Notes: generated from the letters alone by a model not told the origin. A DNA stretch of 64,000 bases from Syntrophaceae bacterium UBA2210 (GCA_002327865.1 DCUQ01000009.1:222823-286822); one strand, 5' to 3'. Shown: positions 46,740-56,486, counted from the first letter of the stretch. Numbers and translations are program-made.

Positions 46740-47164
46740 GTTTTTTCTCCTTGAATTGAACAGCAAGCAAATAAAAATATGGGGCTTGGCTGGAACAGTA
46801 CACTGAAATGTACTAAAAGTCCAGTCATGTCAATAAGTAACAGGTATACAAAAATTTCTAAAATTTCATGTCATCCCACAATCAATCTTTTACTTGCATC
46901 TCAAGTATTGCGAGTTCCGGGTTAACAACCATAACAACTATATCTATAAATTGTGCTTAAAGAACTTCAAAAATAATCGGCTGTTATAGTCAAGGGTATT
47001 GTATTTCTCATGGGCATTCTATAATGAGGCAATTAACTCGATGTATTTGTCGAGATAATCGTCCTGTAATACCGGTCAGAACAACGTTGTCACTACATGT
47101 TGGAAGTTGTGCCGTGTCACCTTCCATGATCTCTTCACTCATCCTGTCCTGGAGAAAAGAATGT
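46740..47164. other. 425-base intergenic region
   Basis: AT-rich, upstream of the MiaB-like gene and downstream of the cysteine-cluster gene. A 60-codon open frame at 47008-47190 has no ribosome-binding site or family features. I see no other feature here. Confidence 0.5.
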
Positions 47165-47668
47165 CTAGGCGATACGCCGAAAAAAGCCACGAATTTTGCT
47201 GATTAATCCAGGGAGCAACACTTCATTATAGACGTGTTGCATGCACCCATTTCCAAATGCCTCCTCGGTAAATTCGGCAACCATTTTTTCAGCCTTGTCT
47301 TGAGGAATCAGGAGACTTTCCTTGAAGGGACATTTTGTTCTGGAATGAAAGGTGATGAAAACATGGCGGCGCCACTTCCAGAGATTACCGATTGTATAGG
47401 GATACAATCGGCACTCAATCGGCCGTTTCTCGTAGATTCGGCATGCGCCGTCCCAGTACGGACATGATTGTCCTTTTTTCGCGGAGATGATGTATATCCC
47501 ATAAGTCTCTCGAACGATCAGCGCCGCACGGTAGTCGGCAAAATGATCGAAGTATTCCGACCCGGTCAGCCGGAGACTCGTAAGGTTTCTGCAACAATGC
47601 TGGTTTGTGGAACACCCGTTGCAGCGATTTTCGGTATATTCGTTCATCCGCGTCTCTTTTTCAAACAT
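47165..47668 (-). CDS. YkgJ-family cysteine-cluster protein
   Basis: A 167-residue protein with the zinc- or iron-sulfur-binding cysteine cluster of the YkgJ (CxxCxxxCC) family: CNGCSTNQHCCRN, then CPYWDGACRIYEKRPIECRLYPY, and a later CPF. The role of the family is unknown. Start at 47668 lies 3 bases after the formyltransferase stop; ATG at codon 8 is an alternative. Confidence 0.82.
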   Translation of the reverse strand: MFEKETRMNEYTENRCNGCSTNQHCCRNLTSLRLTGSEYFDHFADYRAALIVRETYGIYIISAKKGQSCPYWDGACRIYEKRPIECRLYPYTIGNLWKWRRHVFITFHSRTKCPFKESLLIPQDKAEKMVAEFTEEAFGNGCMQHVYNEVLLPGLISKIRGFFRRIA

Positions 47669-47671
47669 CGA

Positions 47672-48445
47672 TCAAAGCATCCGGAGTCCCCCGGCACGGA
47701 ATCGCTCCATGTCTGCCGCGGTCGGACCACAGCAGTAGGGAGCATCTCCCGGAACGCAAGGAAGATCGGCGATCTTTTTTTCTTTCAGGCAATCGATCGC
47801 TTCGCATATAACTTCCGGGTACATTTCATAAACAAGGCGGTAATTATCCATAAGGCTGAAACGTGGCGATGTGGCAAATTCTCTCCGGGCAAGAATCGGC
47901 CCCATGTCTATTCTGTCCGTCATTATGTGCGCCGTAACACCGATGGTTTTATCCCCGTTGATCATGGCCAGCAAAACCGGCCAGAATCCGCGGTACTTCG
48001 GCAGACTGGACGGGTGGCAGTTAATGCATGCGATCTTCGGAACTGCCAGCATACCGGCACCTAAAATCTGGCGCTGTATCGAGATGACGACATCTGGACA
48101 CAGTGAAGATACATGCCTGATAAAATCCGGGTCGTTTACACTGTTAATTTTCATCCAGGGTACCCGGAAAAAAGCGCACACCTTTTTATTAGTAAGGCAG
48201 CTTTGAGAAAAAGATGGAAGAAACATCGCAAAAATTCTCGTTGCCAGGCTTGTCATTTTTAAACGGAGAATGTTTCGTATCCCCCACAGTTCAAGCGGCG
48301 CCAGATGCTTTTCCTTTTTCATGTTCTTATTGCCATCACGTACTTCGGCAACAAGGCAGACATTATCCCTGTTGTTCATTAACAGACTGAACAACACCTT
48401 TGGTCTGAAAAAGACTTCGTCGGATATGAGAATGCAGAGTTTCAC
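47672..48445 (-). CDS. Formyltransferase-family protein (methionyl-tRNA formyltransferase-like)
   Basis: A 257-residue protein with the formyl_trans_N catalytic block CINCHPSSLPKYRGFWPVL (Asn and His) and RIDMGPIL (Asp), so the Asn-His-Asp triad is intact. It lacks the C-terminal tRNA-binding domain of Fmt, so it probably formylates (or hydrolyses the formyl group of) a sugar or small molecule. The GTG at 48445 is preferred because GAGAGGGA precedes it and KLCILISDEVF is a good first strand; the frame is open 36 codons further. It is coupled to the YkgJ-type gene. Confidence 0.8.
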   Translation of the reverse strand: MKLCILISDEVFFRPKVLFSLLMNNRDNVCLVAEVRDGNKNMKKEKHLAPLELWGIRNILRLKMTSLATRIFAMFLPSFSQSCLTNKKVCAFFRVPWMKINSVNDPDFIRHVSSLCPDVVISIQRQILGAGMLAVPKIACINCHPSSLPKYRGFWPVLLAMINGDKTIGVTAHIMTDRIDMGPILARREFATSPRFSLMDNYRLVYEMYPEVICEAIDCLKEKKIADLPCVPGDAPYCCGPTAADMERFRAGGLRML

Positions 48446-48567
48446 GCGTGGTTCCCTCTCACGTGTTCTTCTAAGAGACAGCAAACCCCATCTTTTCGTG
48501 AAAAGGCTATCAGAAAAGCAACTGCGCGGGCAAGCTGAATTTTTCCGGTTCACCCTGGTTCGGAGAT

Positions 48568-50409
48568 TCAGCGTACAGAGTTTTTCTTATGAGGATCAAG
48601 TTCGAATCGAAATCCTTTCTCCTTGAAAAGTTTCAGGCAGACATCAACAACAACATCATCATAAAGGATACCCTTGTTAGTCGATATTTCTTCCAGCGCC
48701 TTCTTTATTCCGCGGGAAGGTCTGTAAGGCCGGTGGGAACCCATAGCCTCGACAACGTCCGCCACTGCCAGGATGCGCGCTTCCAGTAAAATTTTATCAC
48801 CGGTAAGCCCATCAGGATATCCCGATCCATCCAGCCTTTCGTGGTGCTGACGAACAATTTTCGCTACGGGCCAGGGAAATTCTATGTTCTTCAAGATATC
48901 ATAACCGATATCAGGGTGTACCTTCATCATCAGGAATTCGATATCCGTCAATAGATCCGGCTTGCTCAGAATCTCGGCCGGTTCATATACCTTTCCCAGA
49001 TCATGAAGGGTTGCGGCAACACGTATGCCCTGTATCTGCTTCTCCGGTAGATTCATCTCTTTCGCAATGGCACAGGCAAGCTGCGTCACCCGCTGCTGAT
49101 GACCCGCCGTGTAGGGGTCTCTCTTTTCCGTCATTGATGCCAGAGCGCTTACCGTTTCTTCCAATCGTGTTTCCAGGCGTTCAAAGCTCCTTTTGAGAGC
49201 CTCCTGCACCCGTTTGCGGGCGGTAATATTTTCATAAACAACAACTATTCTTTTTTCCTGCAGGGTCTTTCCTATCCTGGACGTTCTTACCATACATATT
49301 ATGTCGCTGCCGTCCTTACGCCGGCAGGGAAATTCCTCACTATGCGTTTTCTGTTTCTCAAGAACAGGGTAATGATGCTTTGCTATTTCCTCATATTCTT
49401 CATCCGTTCGATAGAAGACCCTCGTAAGTTTTCCGATCAGTTCCTCGGGTTCCCAGCCGAAAACGGTTCTGACGGCATCGTTTGCAAAAATGATCCGCCT
49501 GTTTTCGAGACCGATTACCGCGTGCGGGATTGCGGCAAGGATGGAAGACTCCAATTCCCTTGCCTTTTCGAGTTTAATCCGAGACTCCTTGATCTCGGTT
49601 ATGTCGATCGAGCTCCCCATAACGGCTCGCTCTCCGAAGTAATCTATCGTTGTAACGATCTCCAGCATCCATATGAACCTGCCGTCTCTGGTAAGCACCC
49701 TGAACTCGTAAGGAGCCTGAAGTTTCCCCTCTAACATCTCTATGGCGCTGTCTCTCACCCTTTCCCGGTCTTCAGGGTGGACAAGATCCAGACAATTCGT
49801 GTCTATCAATTCATCCTTTGTATAGCCCAGACTATTCAGGATATGAGGATTGACAAATTTGAATTTCCCTTTCTGTGATACATAAGCACTCATGTGGAAG
49901 CTGTTCACAACAGTTCTGTAAAGTTTCTCCGCCCACTTTTGCTCCGTTATATCACGGACAATTCCATGGTAACCCAGAACCGTTTTCCCCCGCTTTCTTA
50001 CTGCCATTGTAAAGAGGCAATTCATCTTCTTTCCGCTTTTTTTACGAAGATTTACCTCATAATCCGTAACGGATCCCTTCTTTGCTATTTCCTTCTGAAA
50101 CTCGACACGGTCGTCAACGCTGACGTAGAATTCCCGTATATTCATACCCATCATCTCTTCTCTGTCGTATCCGAAAAGATCCAGCGCGGCCTGGTTGAAA
50201 TCAATGAATTCGCCTTCTGTAGTCGTTATCAGGATTGCGTCCCTTGAATCTTCAAAGAGAGAACGGTATTCCCACGCATCATCCTGGAATGTTTTTACTG
50301 TCTGTCTCCGCGGAGCCTTTGCATTTTCCGGATCCGATATGCGATTCCGCAAATCATCAAGTTCATCAAGAAGCTGTTTCCTGGTCTTATATTGATCTTT
50401 CATATCCAT
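48568..50409 (-). CDS. PAS-domain HD-GYP signalling protein
   Basis: A 613-residue cytoplasmic protein. Three PAS domains are seen (around residues 45-160, 165-285 and 290-405; e.g. SLFEDSRDAILITTTEGEF, IRDITEQK, ITEIKESR) followed by an HD-GYP domain with ATLHDLGKV and HHERLDGSGYPDGL, which degrades cyclic-di-GMP. It has no receiver or membrane segment, so it senses an internal signal. The start at 50409 is uncertain; ATG codons at 50409 and 50403 and an in-frame start at 50457 are all possible. Confidence 0.88.
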   Translation of the reverse strand: MDMKDQYKTRKQLLDELDDLRNRISDPENAKAPRRQTVKTFQDDAWEYRSLFEDSRDAILITTTEGEFIDFNQAALDLFGYDREEMMGMNIREFYVSVDDRVEFQKEIAKKGSVTDYEVNLRKKSGKKMNCLFTMAVRKRGKTVLGYHGIVRDITEQKWAEKLYRTVVNSFHMSAYVSQKGKFKFVNPHILNSLGYTKDELIDTNCLDLVHPEDRERVRDSAIEMLEGKLQAPYEFRVLTRDGRFIWMLEIVTTIDYFGERAVMGSSIDITEIKESRIKLEKARELESSILAAIPHAVIGLENRRIIFANDAVRTVFGWEPEELIGKLTRVFYRTDEEYEEIAKHHYPVLEKQKTHSEEFPCRRKDGSDIICMVRTSRIGKTLQEKRIVVVYENITARKRVQEALKRSFERLETRLEETVSALASMTEKRDPYTAGHQQRVTQLACAIAKEMNLPEKQIQGIRVAATLHDLGKVYEPAEILSKPDLLTDIEFLMMKVHPDIGYDILKNIEFPWPVAKIVRQHHERLDGSGYPDGLTGDKILLEARILAVADVVEAMGSHRPYRPSRGIKKALEEISTNKGILYDDVVVDVCLKLFKEKGFRFELDPHKKNSVR

Positions 50410-50862
50410 ACTCACTGATAAGATTCGAGAGAAACATGCCGGGCATAAAGCCGGCATTTCGAGTGTGCATAATAATTTTCACCATCGTCGGGGTAAAGAG
50501 AAACACCGGATACCGGTGATCCGGAGTTCATAACCTTCATGAAATAATTCATAAAGTCAGTATAAGGAAAGCTGCATGGTGAGTCAACGTAATAATGGCC
50601 GCGATATACAACACCGGCAATCATGAATGGATTGGTATCGGGGCGGGTGTTTACTCAACATACATCGGTGAGTTTCTATAAAATATTCTGTTCCCAATTA
50701 TCTGTATGTTATGTCCGTGGCGCCTCGCATAGCTCTGTTTAAGGGGGTTTGCCGATACCCTGCACCTAATTAAATAAATAGCATTATATTTAATTTTCTG
50801 CTAAAAGCCGCCGTTCCGAGCCCGGTTACCCCGGGCTCTGTTTCGTTTAAAAGGAGATTTGA
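50410..50862. other. 453-base divergent intergenic region
   Basis: Between the HD-GYP gene (minus) and typA (plus). The right end holds a terminator-like hairpin in the typA leader. No other gene or strong promoter is clear. Confidence 0.5.
50818..50850 (+). promoter_or_regulatory. Terminator-like hairpin in the typA leader
   Basis: GAGCCCGG-TTACC-CCGGGCTC is a perfect 8-bp GC-rich stem (50818-50838) followed by TGTTTCGTTT, ending 12 bases before the AAGGAGAT ribosome-binding site of typA. It could be the terminator of an upstream transcript or an attenuator of typA. Confidence 0.6.
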
Positions 50863-52680
50863 ATGGCATACCCTCAGAAGCACAATATCAGAAATATCGC
50901 TATCATCGCTCACGTCGATCACGGGAAGACAACGCTCGTCGACGGCATGCTGGCGCAAAGTGGCACTTTCAGGAAAAACCAGCAGGTAGCGGAACGTATC
51001 ATGGATTCAATGGATCTTGAGCGCGAGCGGGGAATTACGATCATGGCAAAAAACACCGCGCTCTGGTACGGCGACATCAAGATCAATATCGTCGACACAC
51101 CCGGACATGCCGATTTCGGCGGAGAAGTCGAAAGGAGCCTGAATCTCGTCGACGGCGCTCTCCTGCTTGTCGATGCCAGTGAAGGGCCATTGCCCCAGAC
51201 CCGCTTTGTAGTTAAAAAAACGCTCGCGAAACATCTGCCCATCATCGTGGTCATCAACAAGATAGACCGCAGCGATTCACGGATAGCGGAGGTCATCAAC
51301 GAAGTATATGACCTCTTTATAGATCTTGACGCGAATGAAGAACAGATAGAGTTTCCCATTCTGTACACCAATGCGAAAACGGGGGTCGCCCATACGAAAC
51401 CTGGAGATGCCTCCACCGACCTACGATCGCTGTTCGAGACAATCGTCGCCCATGTGCCCCCACCCCGGGCGGACGATACCGTGGTGCCGCAGTTTCTGAT
51501 AACAAATCTCGACTATGATCCGTATGTCGGGCAGGTTGCCGTCGGCAGGCTGACAAACGGCACGTTGGAAATGAACAAGAGTTATTCCCTGTGCGGGTTA
51601 GACAAAATTACGCGGGGGATAAAGTTTTCGGCCCTGTATACCTTTGAAGGGCTGCAAAAAATACAGGTCGACAAAGTGGAATCGGGCGATATCATCGCCG
51701 TAGCCGGTGTCGACAACCCGGCGATCGGAGATACGATATCTTCTCTCGAAAATCCGGCACCGCTCCCACGTATCTATATAGACGAACCGACGGTCTCAAT
51801 GACTTTTTATGTCAACAGCAGTCCCATGGCCGGTACCGAAGGCAAATACCTGACATCCAGGCACCTCAAAGACCGCCTGAAAAAAGAAACCCTGCGAAAC
51901 GTTGCCTTGAAGGTCAGGTTTTTTGAACGAAGCGACATGTTCGAGGTCTGCGGCCGGGGAGAACTGCAGATGGCCGTTCTCATCGAAACCATGCGCAGGG
52001 AAGGATACGAATTCATGGTATCCAAACCGCAGGTAATCACGAAAGAAGAGAAAGGCAAAACACTCGAACCGACCGAACGTCTCCTGATCGACATTCCGGA
52101 AACGTTCATCGGGATAATTACGGAAACCATTGCAAAAAGAAAGGGACGCATGACAAACCTGATCAACAGGGGAAGCGGGCACACCAAACTTGAGTTTATA
52201 ATACCGTCGCGCGGATTAATCGGTTTTCGAAACCATTTTCTGACAGATACAAAAGGGGCAGGGGTGATGAATACAATCTTTGAAGGATACGAGCCGTGGT
52301 TCGGTGCGATTCCTCAGCGTGCGAACGGAACCCTTGTCGCCGACAGAGCGGGGAAAGTGACACCCTACGCTAGTCTCGCCATGGAAGACCGAGGAGAGCT
52401 CCTGATCGAGATCGGGTCAGAAATCTACGAAGGTATGATTATCGGAGAACGAAACAAGCCCGGCGACCTGTATGTAAATATAACGAAGGAAAAACACCTG
52501 ACCAATATGCGCAGCGCCACATCAGACGCCACAGTAACCCTGCGCCCACCGCGACGCATGTCTCTGGACCAGTACATAGAATTCATCGCTGAAGACGAAC
52601 TGATCGAAGTGACTCCCGAAAGTATCCGACTGTGCAAGATGGAACTGGACAAAAGCAAGCGGCATACAAAAACGAAATAA
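50863..52680 (+). CDS. typA: Ribosome-associated GTPase TypA/BipA
   Basis: A 605-residue translational GTPase involved in ribosome assembly and stress or cold response. G1 is AHVDHGKTTLVD, G2 is RGITIMAKN, G3 is DTPGHADFGGE, G4 is NKIDRSD. Domains II, III, V and the BipA-specific C-terminal domain (RGLIGFRNHFLTDTKG; RSATSDATVTLRPPRRMSL) follow. AAAAGGAGA precedes the ATG. Confidence 0.97.
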   Translation: MAYPQKHNIRNIAIIAHVDHGKTTLVDGMLAQSGTFRKNQQVAERIMDSMDLERERGITIMAKNTALWYGDIKINIVDTPGHADFGGEVERSLNLVDGALLLVDASEGPLPQTRFVVKKTLAKHLPIIVVINKIDRSDSRIAEVINEVYDLFIDLDANEEQIEFPILYTNAKTGVAHTKPGDASTDLRSLFETIVAHVPPPRADDTVVPQFLITNLDYDPYVGQVAVGRLTNGTLEMNKSYSLCGLDKITRGIKFSALYTFEGLQKIQVDKVESGDIIAVAGVDNPAIGDTISSLENPAPLPRIYIDEPTVSMTFYVNSSPMAGTEGKYLTSRHLKDRLKKETLRNVALKVRFFERSDMFEVCGRGELQMAVLIETMRREGYEFMVSKPQVITKEEKGKTLEPTERLLIDIPETFIGIITETIAKRKGRMTNLINRGSGHTKLEFIIPSRGLIGFRNHFLTDTKGAGVMNTIFEGYEPWFGAIPQRANGTLVADRAGKVTPYASLAMEDRGELLIEIGSEIYEGMIIGERNKPGDLYVNITKEKHLTNMRSATSDATVTLRPPRRMSLDQYIEFIAEDELIEVTPESIRLCKMELDKSKRHTKTK

Positions 52681-52739
52681 TAATCGGCGATTTCAGTTGT
52701 TAGCAGTGAATAACACTGCATGGCCGGGAGTAGTTTTTC

Positions 52740-52766
52740 ACGACAGGATACGGCGCGTCGTTTTTT
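52740..52766 (+). terminator. Probable intrinsic terminator after typA
   Basis: ACGAC...GTCGT (5-bp stem, 12-base loop) is followed by six T residues, 60 bases after the typA stop. Confidence 0.45.
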
Positions 52767-52779
52767 GTCTTCGAGAAAA

Positions 52780-53559
52780 TTATATCGTTATTGTGCCCGA
52801 AAGATACGTGACCGCCCTGCCTCCGATTTCGACCCTGTCACCCATATCCGTACAGAAAAGTTCACCGCCGCGCGCGCTCAACTGCAACGCATGAAGATTG
52901 CTCTTTTTCAGGCGCTCCGCCCAGTACGGAACAAGCGTGCAGTGAGCGGATCCCGTAACGGGATCTTCCGGTATACCGGCGCCTGGAGCGAAAAACCTGG
53001 AGACGAAATCGGATTCCCTGCCTGGAGCCGTAACAATCACGGCGAAATAGTCCAGCCGGGATAATGCGTCATAATCGGGTGTCATTGTCCTGATCGCATC
53101 TTCGTCATCGAACACAACCATCAGGTCCCTCGAAGCAAGAATATCCGACGGAGAAGAGCCGAGCATGGCATCGACCTTATCGGGCCATTTACATGCCGTG
53201 GGTCTCCGCGACGGGAAATCCAGGTAAAGCAGGCCGTCATGTTTTTTTACGGACAGTTTTCCGCTCTTGCTCATAAATTCCACCTGCCGGGCGCAGGGGT
53301 CGATATATTCAAAGATGGCGTGACCGCTTGCCAGGGTTGCATGACCGCAAAGATCGATTTCCACCTCCGGTGTAAACCATCGTAAATCATAGTAATTCTC
53401 GCAGCGAACCAGAAAAGCGGTCTCCGGAAGATTGTTCTCTGCCGCTATGGACTGGAGAACATCATCACTCAACCACCCGTCGAGAAGACAAACTCCCGCA
53501 GGATTCCCGGAAAAGACCTCATTGGCAAACGCATCTATCTGGTAAAACGGAATTTTCAT
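52780..53559 (-). CDS. PhzF-family isomerase-like protein
   Basis: A 259-residue protein with the PhzF/DAP-epimerase fold. Motifs are QIDAFANEVFSGNPAGVC, the catalytic Glu in NNLPETAFL, DLCGHATLASG and EDPVTGSAHCTL. Related enzymes catalyse proton shifts; most bacterial members outside phenazine producers have unknown substrates, and no phz genes are nearby. AGGAGG precedes the ATG. Confidence 0.9.
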   Translation of the reverse strand: MKIPFYQIDAFANEVFSGNPAGVCLLDGWLSDDVLQSIAAENNLPETAFLVRCENYYDLRWFTPEVEIDLCGHATLASGHAIFEYIDPCARQVEFMSKSGKLSVKKHDGLLYLDFPSRRPTACKWPDKVDAMLGSSPSDILASRDLMVVFDDEDAIRTMTPDYDALSRLDYFAVIVTAPGRESDFVSRFFAPGAGIPEDPVTGSAHCTLVPYWAERLKKSNLHALQLSARGGELFCTDMGDRVEIGGRAVTYLSGTITI

Positions 53560-53710
53560 TATTGCCTCCTGATATCGTCTGACAAAAAGCTGCCGACATT
53601 TTATAACCGGGCGGCAATCCGGACAAACATCGACATCTTGATAATAAACACTCTTTCTTTAAGTGGTTGTCCAGGAATAATCATGCACATGCGATACTGT
53701 CGATCCGCCA

Positions 53711-54348
53711 TTAAAGTGCGTTCGCCAATTCGGCCCAGAGTGCCGACGCCCTGTTCAGTGTTTCCGGCTGATCTTTGACGTTGCCCTTGCCGAACACCCC
53801 GAACACGCTTAATTCGCCGATTATTTCATATCCCAGCGCTTCAAGAGGAAGGCGCATCGCTTCGAGGGTAAACCCCATGTCTTTTTTTTGTTTCCTGCTC
53901 GCAGACCGCCGCCAGAACCGCCTTGCGTCCCTGGCCGGCCAGCCGGCTCGACCAGCCTCTGGGATGGTTATTATCGAATATATACAGGCAATATAGCCGG
54001 TAGATGAAGGCCTTCATCCACGCGGTAACGTTATAGTTGTGCGTGGGTGATATCAGCACCAGTCCCCGGGAACCGATAATGTTGGGATACAGAAGATTCA
54101 TCCCGTCGTTGACGGCCGGCACAGATTGCATCTTTTCTGCATTTTTCACACCCGATACAAGGCTGAAACTGATAACCTGTCAGCCGCACTGCTTCGACGG
54201 CAACACCGCTTCGCCCGGCTCCGTTCAGGATATGTTTCATAAGGACATCCGAATTCCCGCCTTTTCTCGGACTGGCACCGATACCGGTAATCCGGCGCTC
54301 CGGAAGATACGCGCCTGCTTTATCCTGGATTGAAACATTGCCTCTCAT
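53711..54348 (-). pseudogene. Flavodoxin-fold NAD(P)H-dependent oxidoreductase, two frameshifts
   Basis: The family pattern runs through three frames. Frame one: GIGASPRKGGNSDVLMKHIL ... CIGCEKCRKDAIC. After an extra base near 54113 (GCCGGCC) frame two continues VNDGMNLLYPNIIGSRGLVLISPTHNYN ... VLAAVCEQETKK. After an A8 run (53882-53889 on the plus strand as T8) with one base too many, frame three continues DMGFTLEAMRL ... LWAELANAL. Repairing both gives a protein of about 212 residues with the usual order: FMN loop, CxxCxxC, active-site loop, C-terminal helices. Both lesions are single-base insertions, one in a homopolymer, so sequencing error must be excluded before calling it dead. AGGAG lies 6-7 bases before the ATG. 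Confidence 0.75.
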
Positions 54349-54463
54349 CGACAACTCCTTTCACTACATATTGATAATCACGAGCCGTTTCAACACGGCA
54401 GCCCGTGACAGCAGCATCCGGGGAATTCCGATGTGTCGATTTACGTTGCTCAGCTTTTGCCCC

Positions 54464-55636
54464 TCATTCCCCCGCTCCGGTTAAGAGAGATTCCTGTACG
54501 ATCTCGGCAAAATAGACGAGGTCTTTACCCAGACGTTTCCTTTTCGATGCGAAATCAAGGTTGAAGGCACAGAAGGGACAGGCCGTTACGACAGATTCCG
54601 TATCCACCGTCTGCAATAGATCGCTCGCTATCTGCAAAGACAATTTCGGATAAACGGACCGTATCCCGCCCCCCGCTCCGCAACAGACGCCCTCTTCTCT
54701 GTTTTTTTCCATATCGTGTACCGACGCTCCGCACATCCGGAGAATTTCCCGCGGTTCTTCGATCAACCCTTCGCCCCTGGCCACCCGGCAGGGATCCTGG
54801 TATGTCACCGTCCGCTCTATCTTTCTCAGGACATCGGGTTTTTCCTTCAACGCATCGTATATTATTTCAATCGCATGGTGCACTGTAAGCGGGATCTCAC
54901 CGAGCAAATCAGGGTACAGATATTTGAAACATTTAAGGCATCCGGCACAGGGAACTATGATCTTCTTTATCCCCAGAGCCTTGAATCGATCCACATTCTT
55001 CTGAAAATATTCACGCGCGAGGTCTCTTTTCCCGGATTCATGTAGGTAAATACCGCAACATCCTTCATCCCGCAGTATCATAAAATCCACGCCGAGTTTC
55101 TTCAAAACGGTATACGTAGACGACGCCACATTTTTCACCAAGTATGAGGGAAGGCATCCCAGGTACAGGAGCGTATCGGACTCGTGTTCGGGAAATTCTT
55201 CCGGCAGCCAGTCCAGTCGCCGTTCAGGGTCGCCGCTGACAGCGTTTCCTTTCTCAAGTATCTCTTCTATTCGCTCGTTGTGTTTTTCCGACGGTGCCAG
55301 ATCCCTCCGCACCAGCGCTTCTCTCGCGGCATGAACAATCTCCGTGACCTTGATATCGGAAGGGCAGACGTTCTCACACTGCATACACTTCGGGCAGTTA
55401 TAGATACTTTCCATCATGAGCGGGCTGATTTCTACCCCCTCCAACACCGCAACAGCCGTCTTAAGACGATGTATGGGAGAAAACAGCGCTTCCCCCGTAA
55501 TGCGGTAAGTAGGGCAGGAATCCATACACAATCCACACTCCGTGCACGCCTGTGCCTGATCGGTCATTCTTCTAAAGGCATGTTTTCTTCGATCTTTTAA
55601 CACTCCCCTGCGTTCCTGCTTTGTTGTATCATTCAC
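54464..55636 (-). CDS. HdrD/GlcF-like iron-sulfur oxidoreductase subunit
   Basis: A 390-residue cytoplasmic protein: two [4Fe-4S] motifs (CTECGLCMDSCPTY; CPKCMQCENVCPSD) followed by two CCG domains (GCCGIYLHESG with PCAGCLKCF; VCCGAGGG with ACPFCAF), the layout of the heterodisulfide reductase HdrD, glycolate oxidase GlcF and lactate-utilisation subunits. CCG domains bind non-cubane clusters in HdrB/HdrD. A FAD-linked oxidase partner (GlcD type) or HdrE would be expected but is not next to it, so it is an orphan. GTG start at 55636 with GGAG upstream. Confidence 0.88.
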   Translation of the reverse strand: MNDTTKQERRGVLKDRRKHAFRRMTDQAQACTECGLCMDSCPTYRITGEALFSPIHRLKTAVAVLEGVEISPLMMESIYNCPKCMQCENVCPSDIKVTEIVHAAREALVRRDLAPSEKHNERIEEILEKGNAVSGDPERRLDWLPEEFPEHESDTLLYLGCLPSYLVKNVASSTYTVLKKLGVDFMILRDEGCCGIYLHESGKRDLAREYFQKNVDRFKALGIKKIIVPCAGCLKCFKYLYPDLLGEIPLTVHHAIEIIYDALKEKPDVLRKIERTVTYQDPCRVARGEGLIEEPREILRMCGASVHDMEKNREEGVCCGAGGGIRSVYPKLSLQIASDLLQTVDTESVVTACPFCAFNLDFASKRKRLGKDLVYFAEIVQESLLTGAGE

Positions 55637-56042
55637 GATGATTCTCCAAAGTTGTTACGTGCGGTAATAAACCGTTTTCAATTCTTCTTCCGGACTCTTG
55701 CGAAACGAAGCGGCATTTTCGACAATCAGAAAACAATATGTTTCATCACTACATCTGAAACACTGAAAGCGAAGCAAACTAATTTTACTGCCGATTTCCT
55801 ACATCTTTCCAAGCATCCTCAACCTGAGACTTTCCCAATCATCTCATCCTTCATTGTATCGAACATTCACCATAACACATACAGCGCACTTTTATGAAAA
55901 ACTTTCCCCTCCTCTGTGCCGGCAAGTCTCGCCGAACGATACTTCTCCATCATCGAATTATATTCACGTGCATAAAATATGTGTGTTCTCAGGTATAGAA
56001 CAGCAGATCGATAATGAGATCGAGGTCGCAATTCCGTTGTTT
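55637..56042. other. 406-base intergenic region
   Basis: Between two minus-strand genes. It includes the upstream region of the iron-sulfur gene; no convincing promoter, gene or hairpin was found. An open frame at 55867-56070 lacks family features. Confidence 0.5.
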
Positions 56043-56486
56043 TTATAATTGCTGTGATACTATAATACACTTTGTTTCATCAAAACCCGCAATTATATAT
56101 TCGTCAATATTCACCAGAATGAGGGCATTATCGGGGTTATTGACAAATTGCTCCAGTTGAGGATGCCTTTTAAGAAAAATGTCCCGGAGACCGCTTCTGC
56201 CATCTGATGCTTCCCGGGCGGTACCAATGAGTGTTATCGCGATAGCGTCCGCAATATCGGAAAGCTGGTTGGTCCGATTGTCCAGCAGCAAGGCTACCCT
56301 CTCATTCTCTCGAATATTCTGATACTTATGAGTTGTTCGTTCGGTAACGAAAACAAGAGATTTCCAATCGTCGGTTACGGCGAATGCGATAAGATTGCTA
56401 TACGGCTGGCCCGAGCCAACCGAATTAAGTACGGCGAAGTACTGGGTATCAAAAATCTTTTTTAACAATTGGTTATGCCGGATCAT
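56043..56486 (-). CDS. Pyridoxamine 5'-phosphate oxidase-fold protein
   Basis: A 147-residue split-barrel protein (QYFAVLNSVGSGQPYSNLIAFAVTDDWKSLVFVTERTTHKYQNI by pattern; RVALLLDNRTNQ; ALILVNIDEYIIAGF), of the general stress/PNPOx-like flavoprotein group. The start at 56486 has GAGGGGC upstream. It is a paralogue in fold, not in close sequence, of the protein at 8506-8907. Cofactor and substrate are unknown. Confidence 0.75.
   Translation of the reverse strand: MIRHNQLLKKIFDTQYFAVLNSVGSGQPYSNLIAFAVTDDWKSLVFVTERTTHKYQNIRENERVALLLDNRTNQLSDIADAIAITLIGTAREASDGRSGLRDIFLKRHPQLEQFVNNPDNALILVNIDEYIIAGFDETKCIIVSQQL

Noticed and set aside
47008-47190. 60-codon minus-strand ORF
   Set aside because: No ribosome-binding site, no family features, overlaps the end of the cysteine-cluster gene.
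55867-56070. 67-codon minus-strand ORF
   Set aside because: Overlaps the PNPOx-fold gene end, no start signal or recognisable motif.
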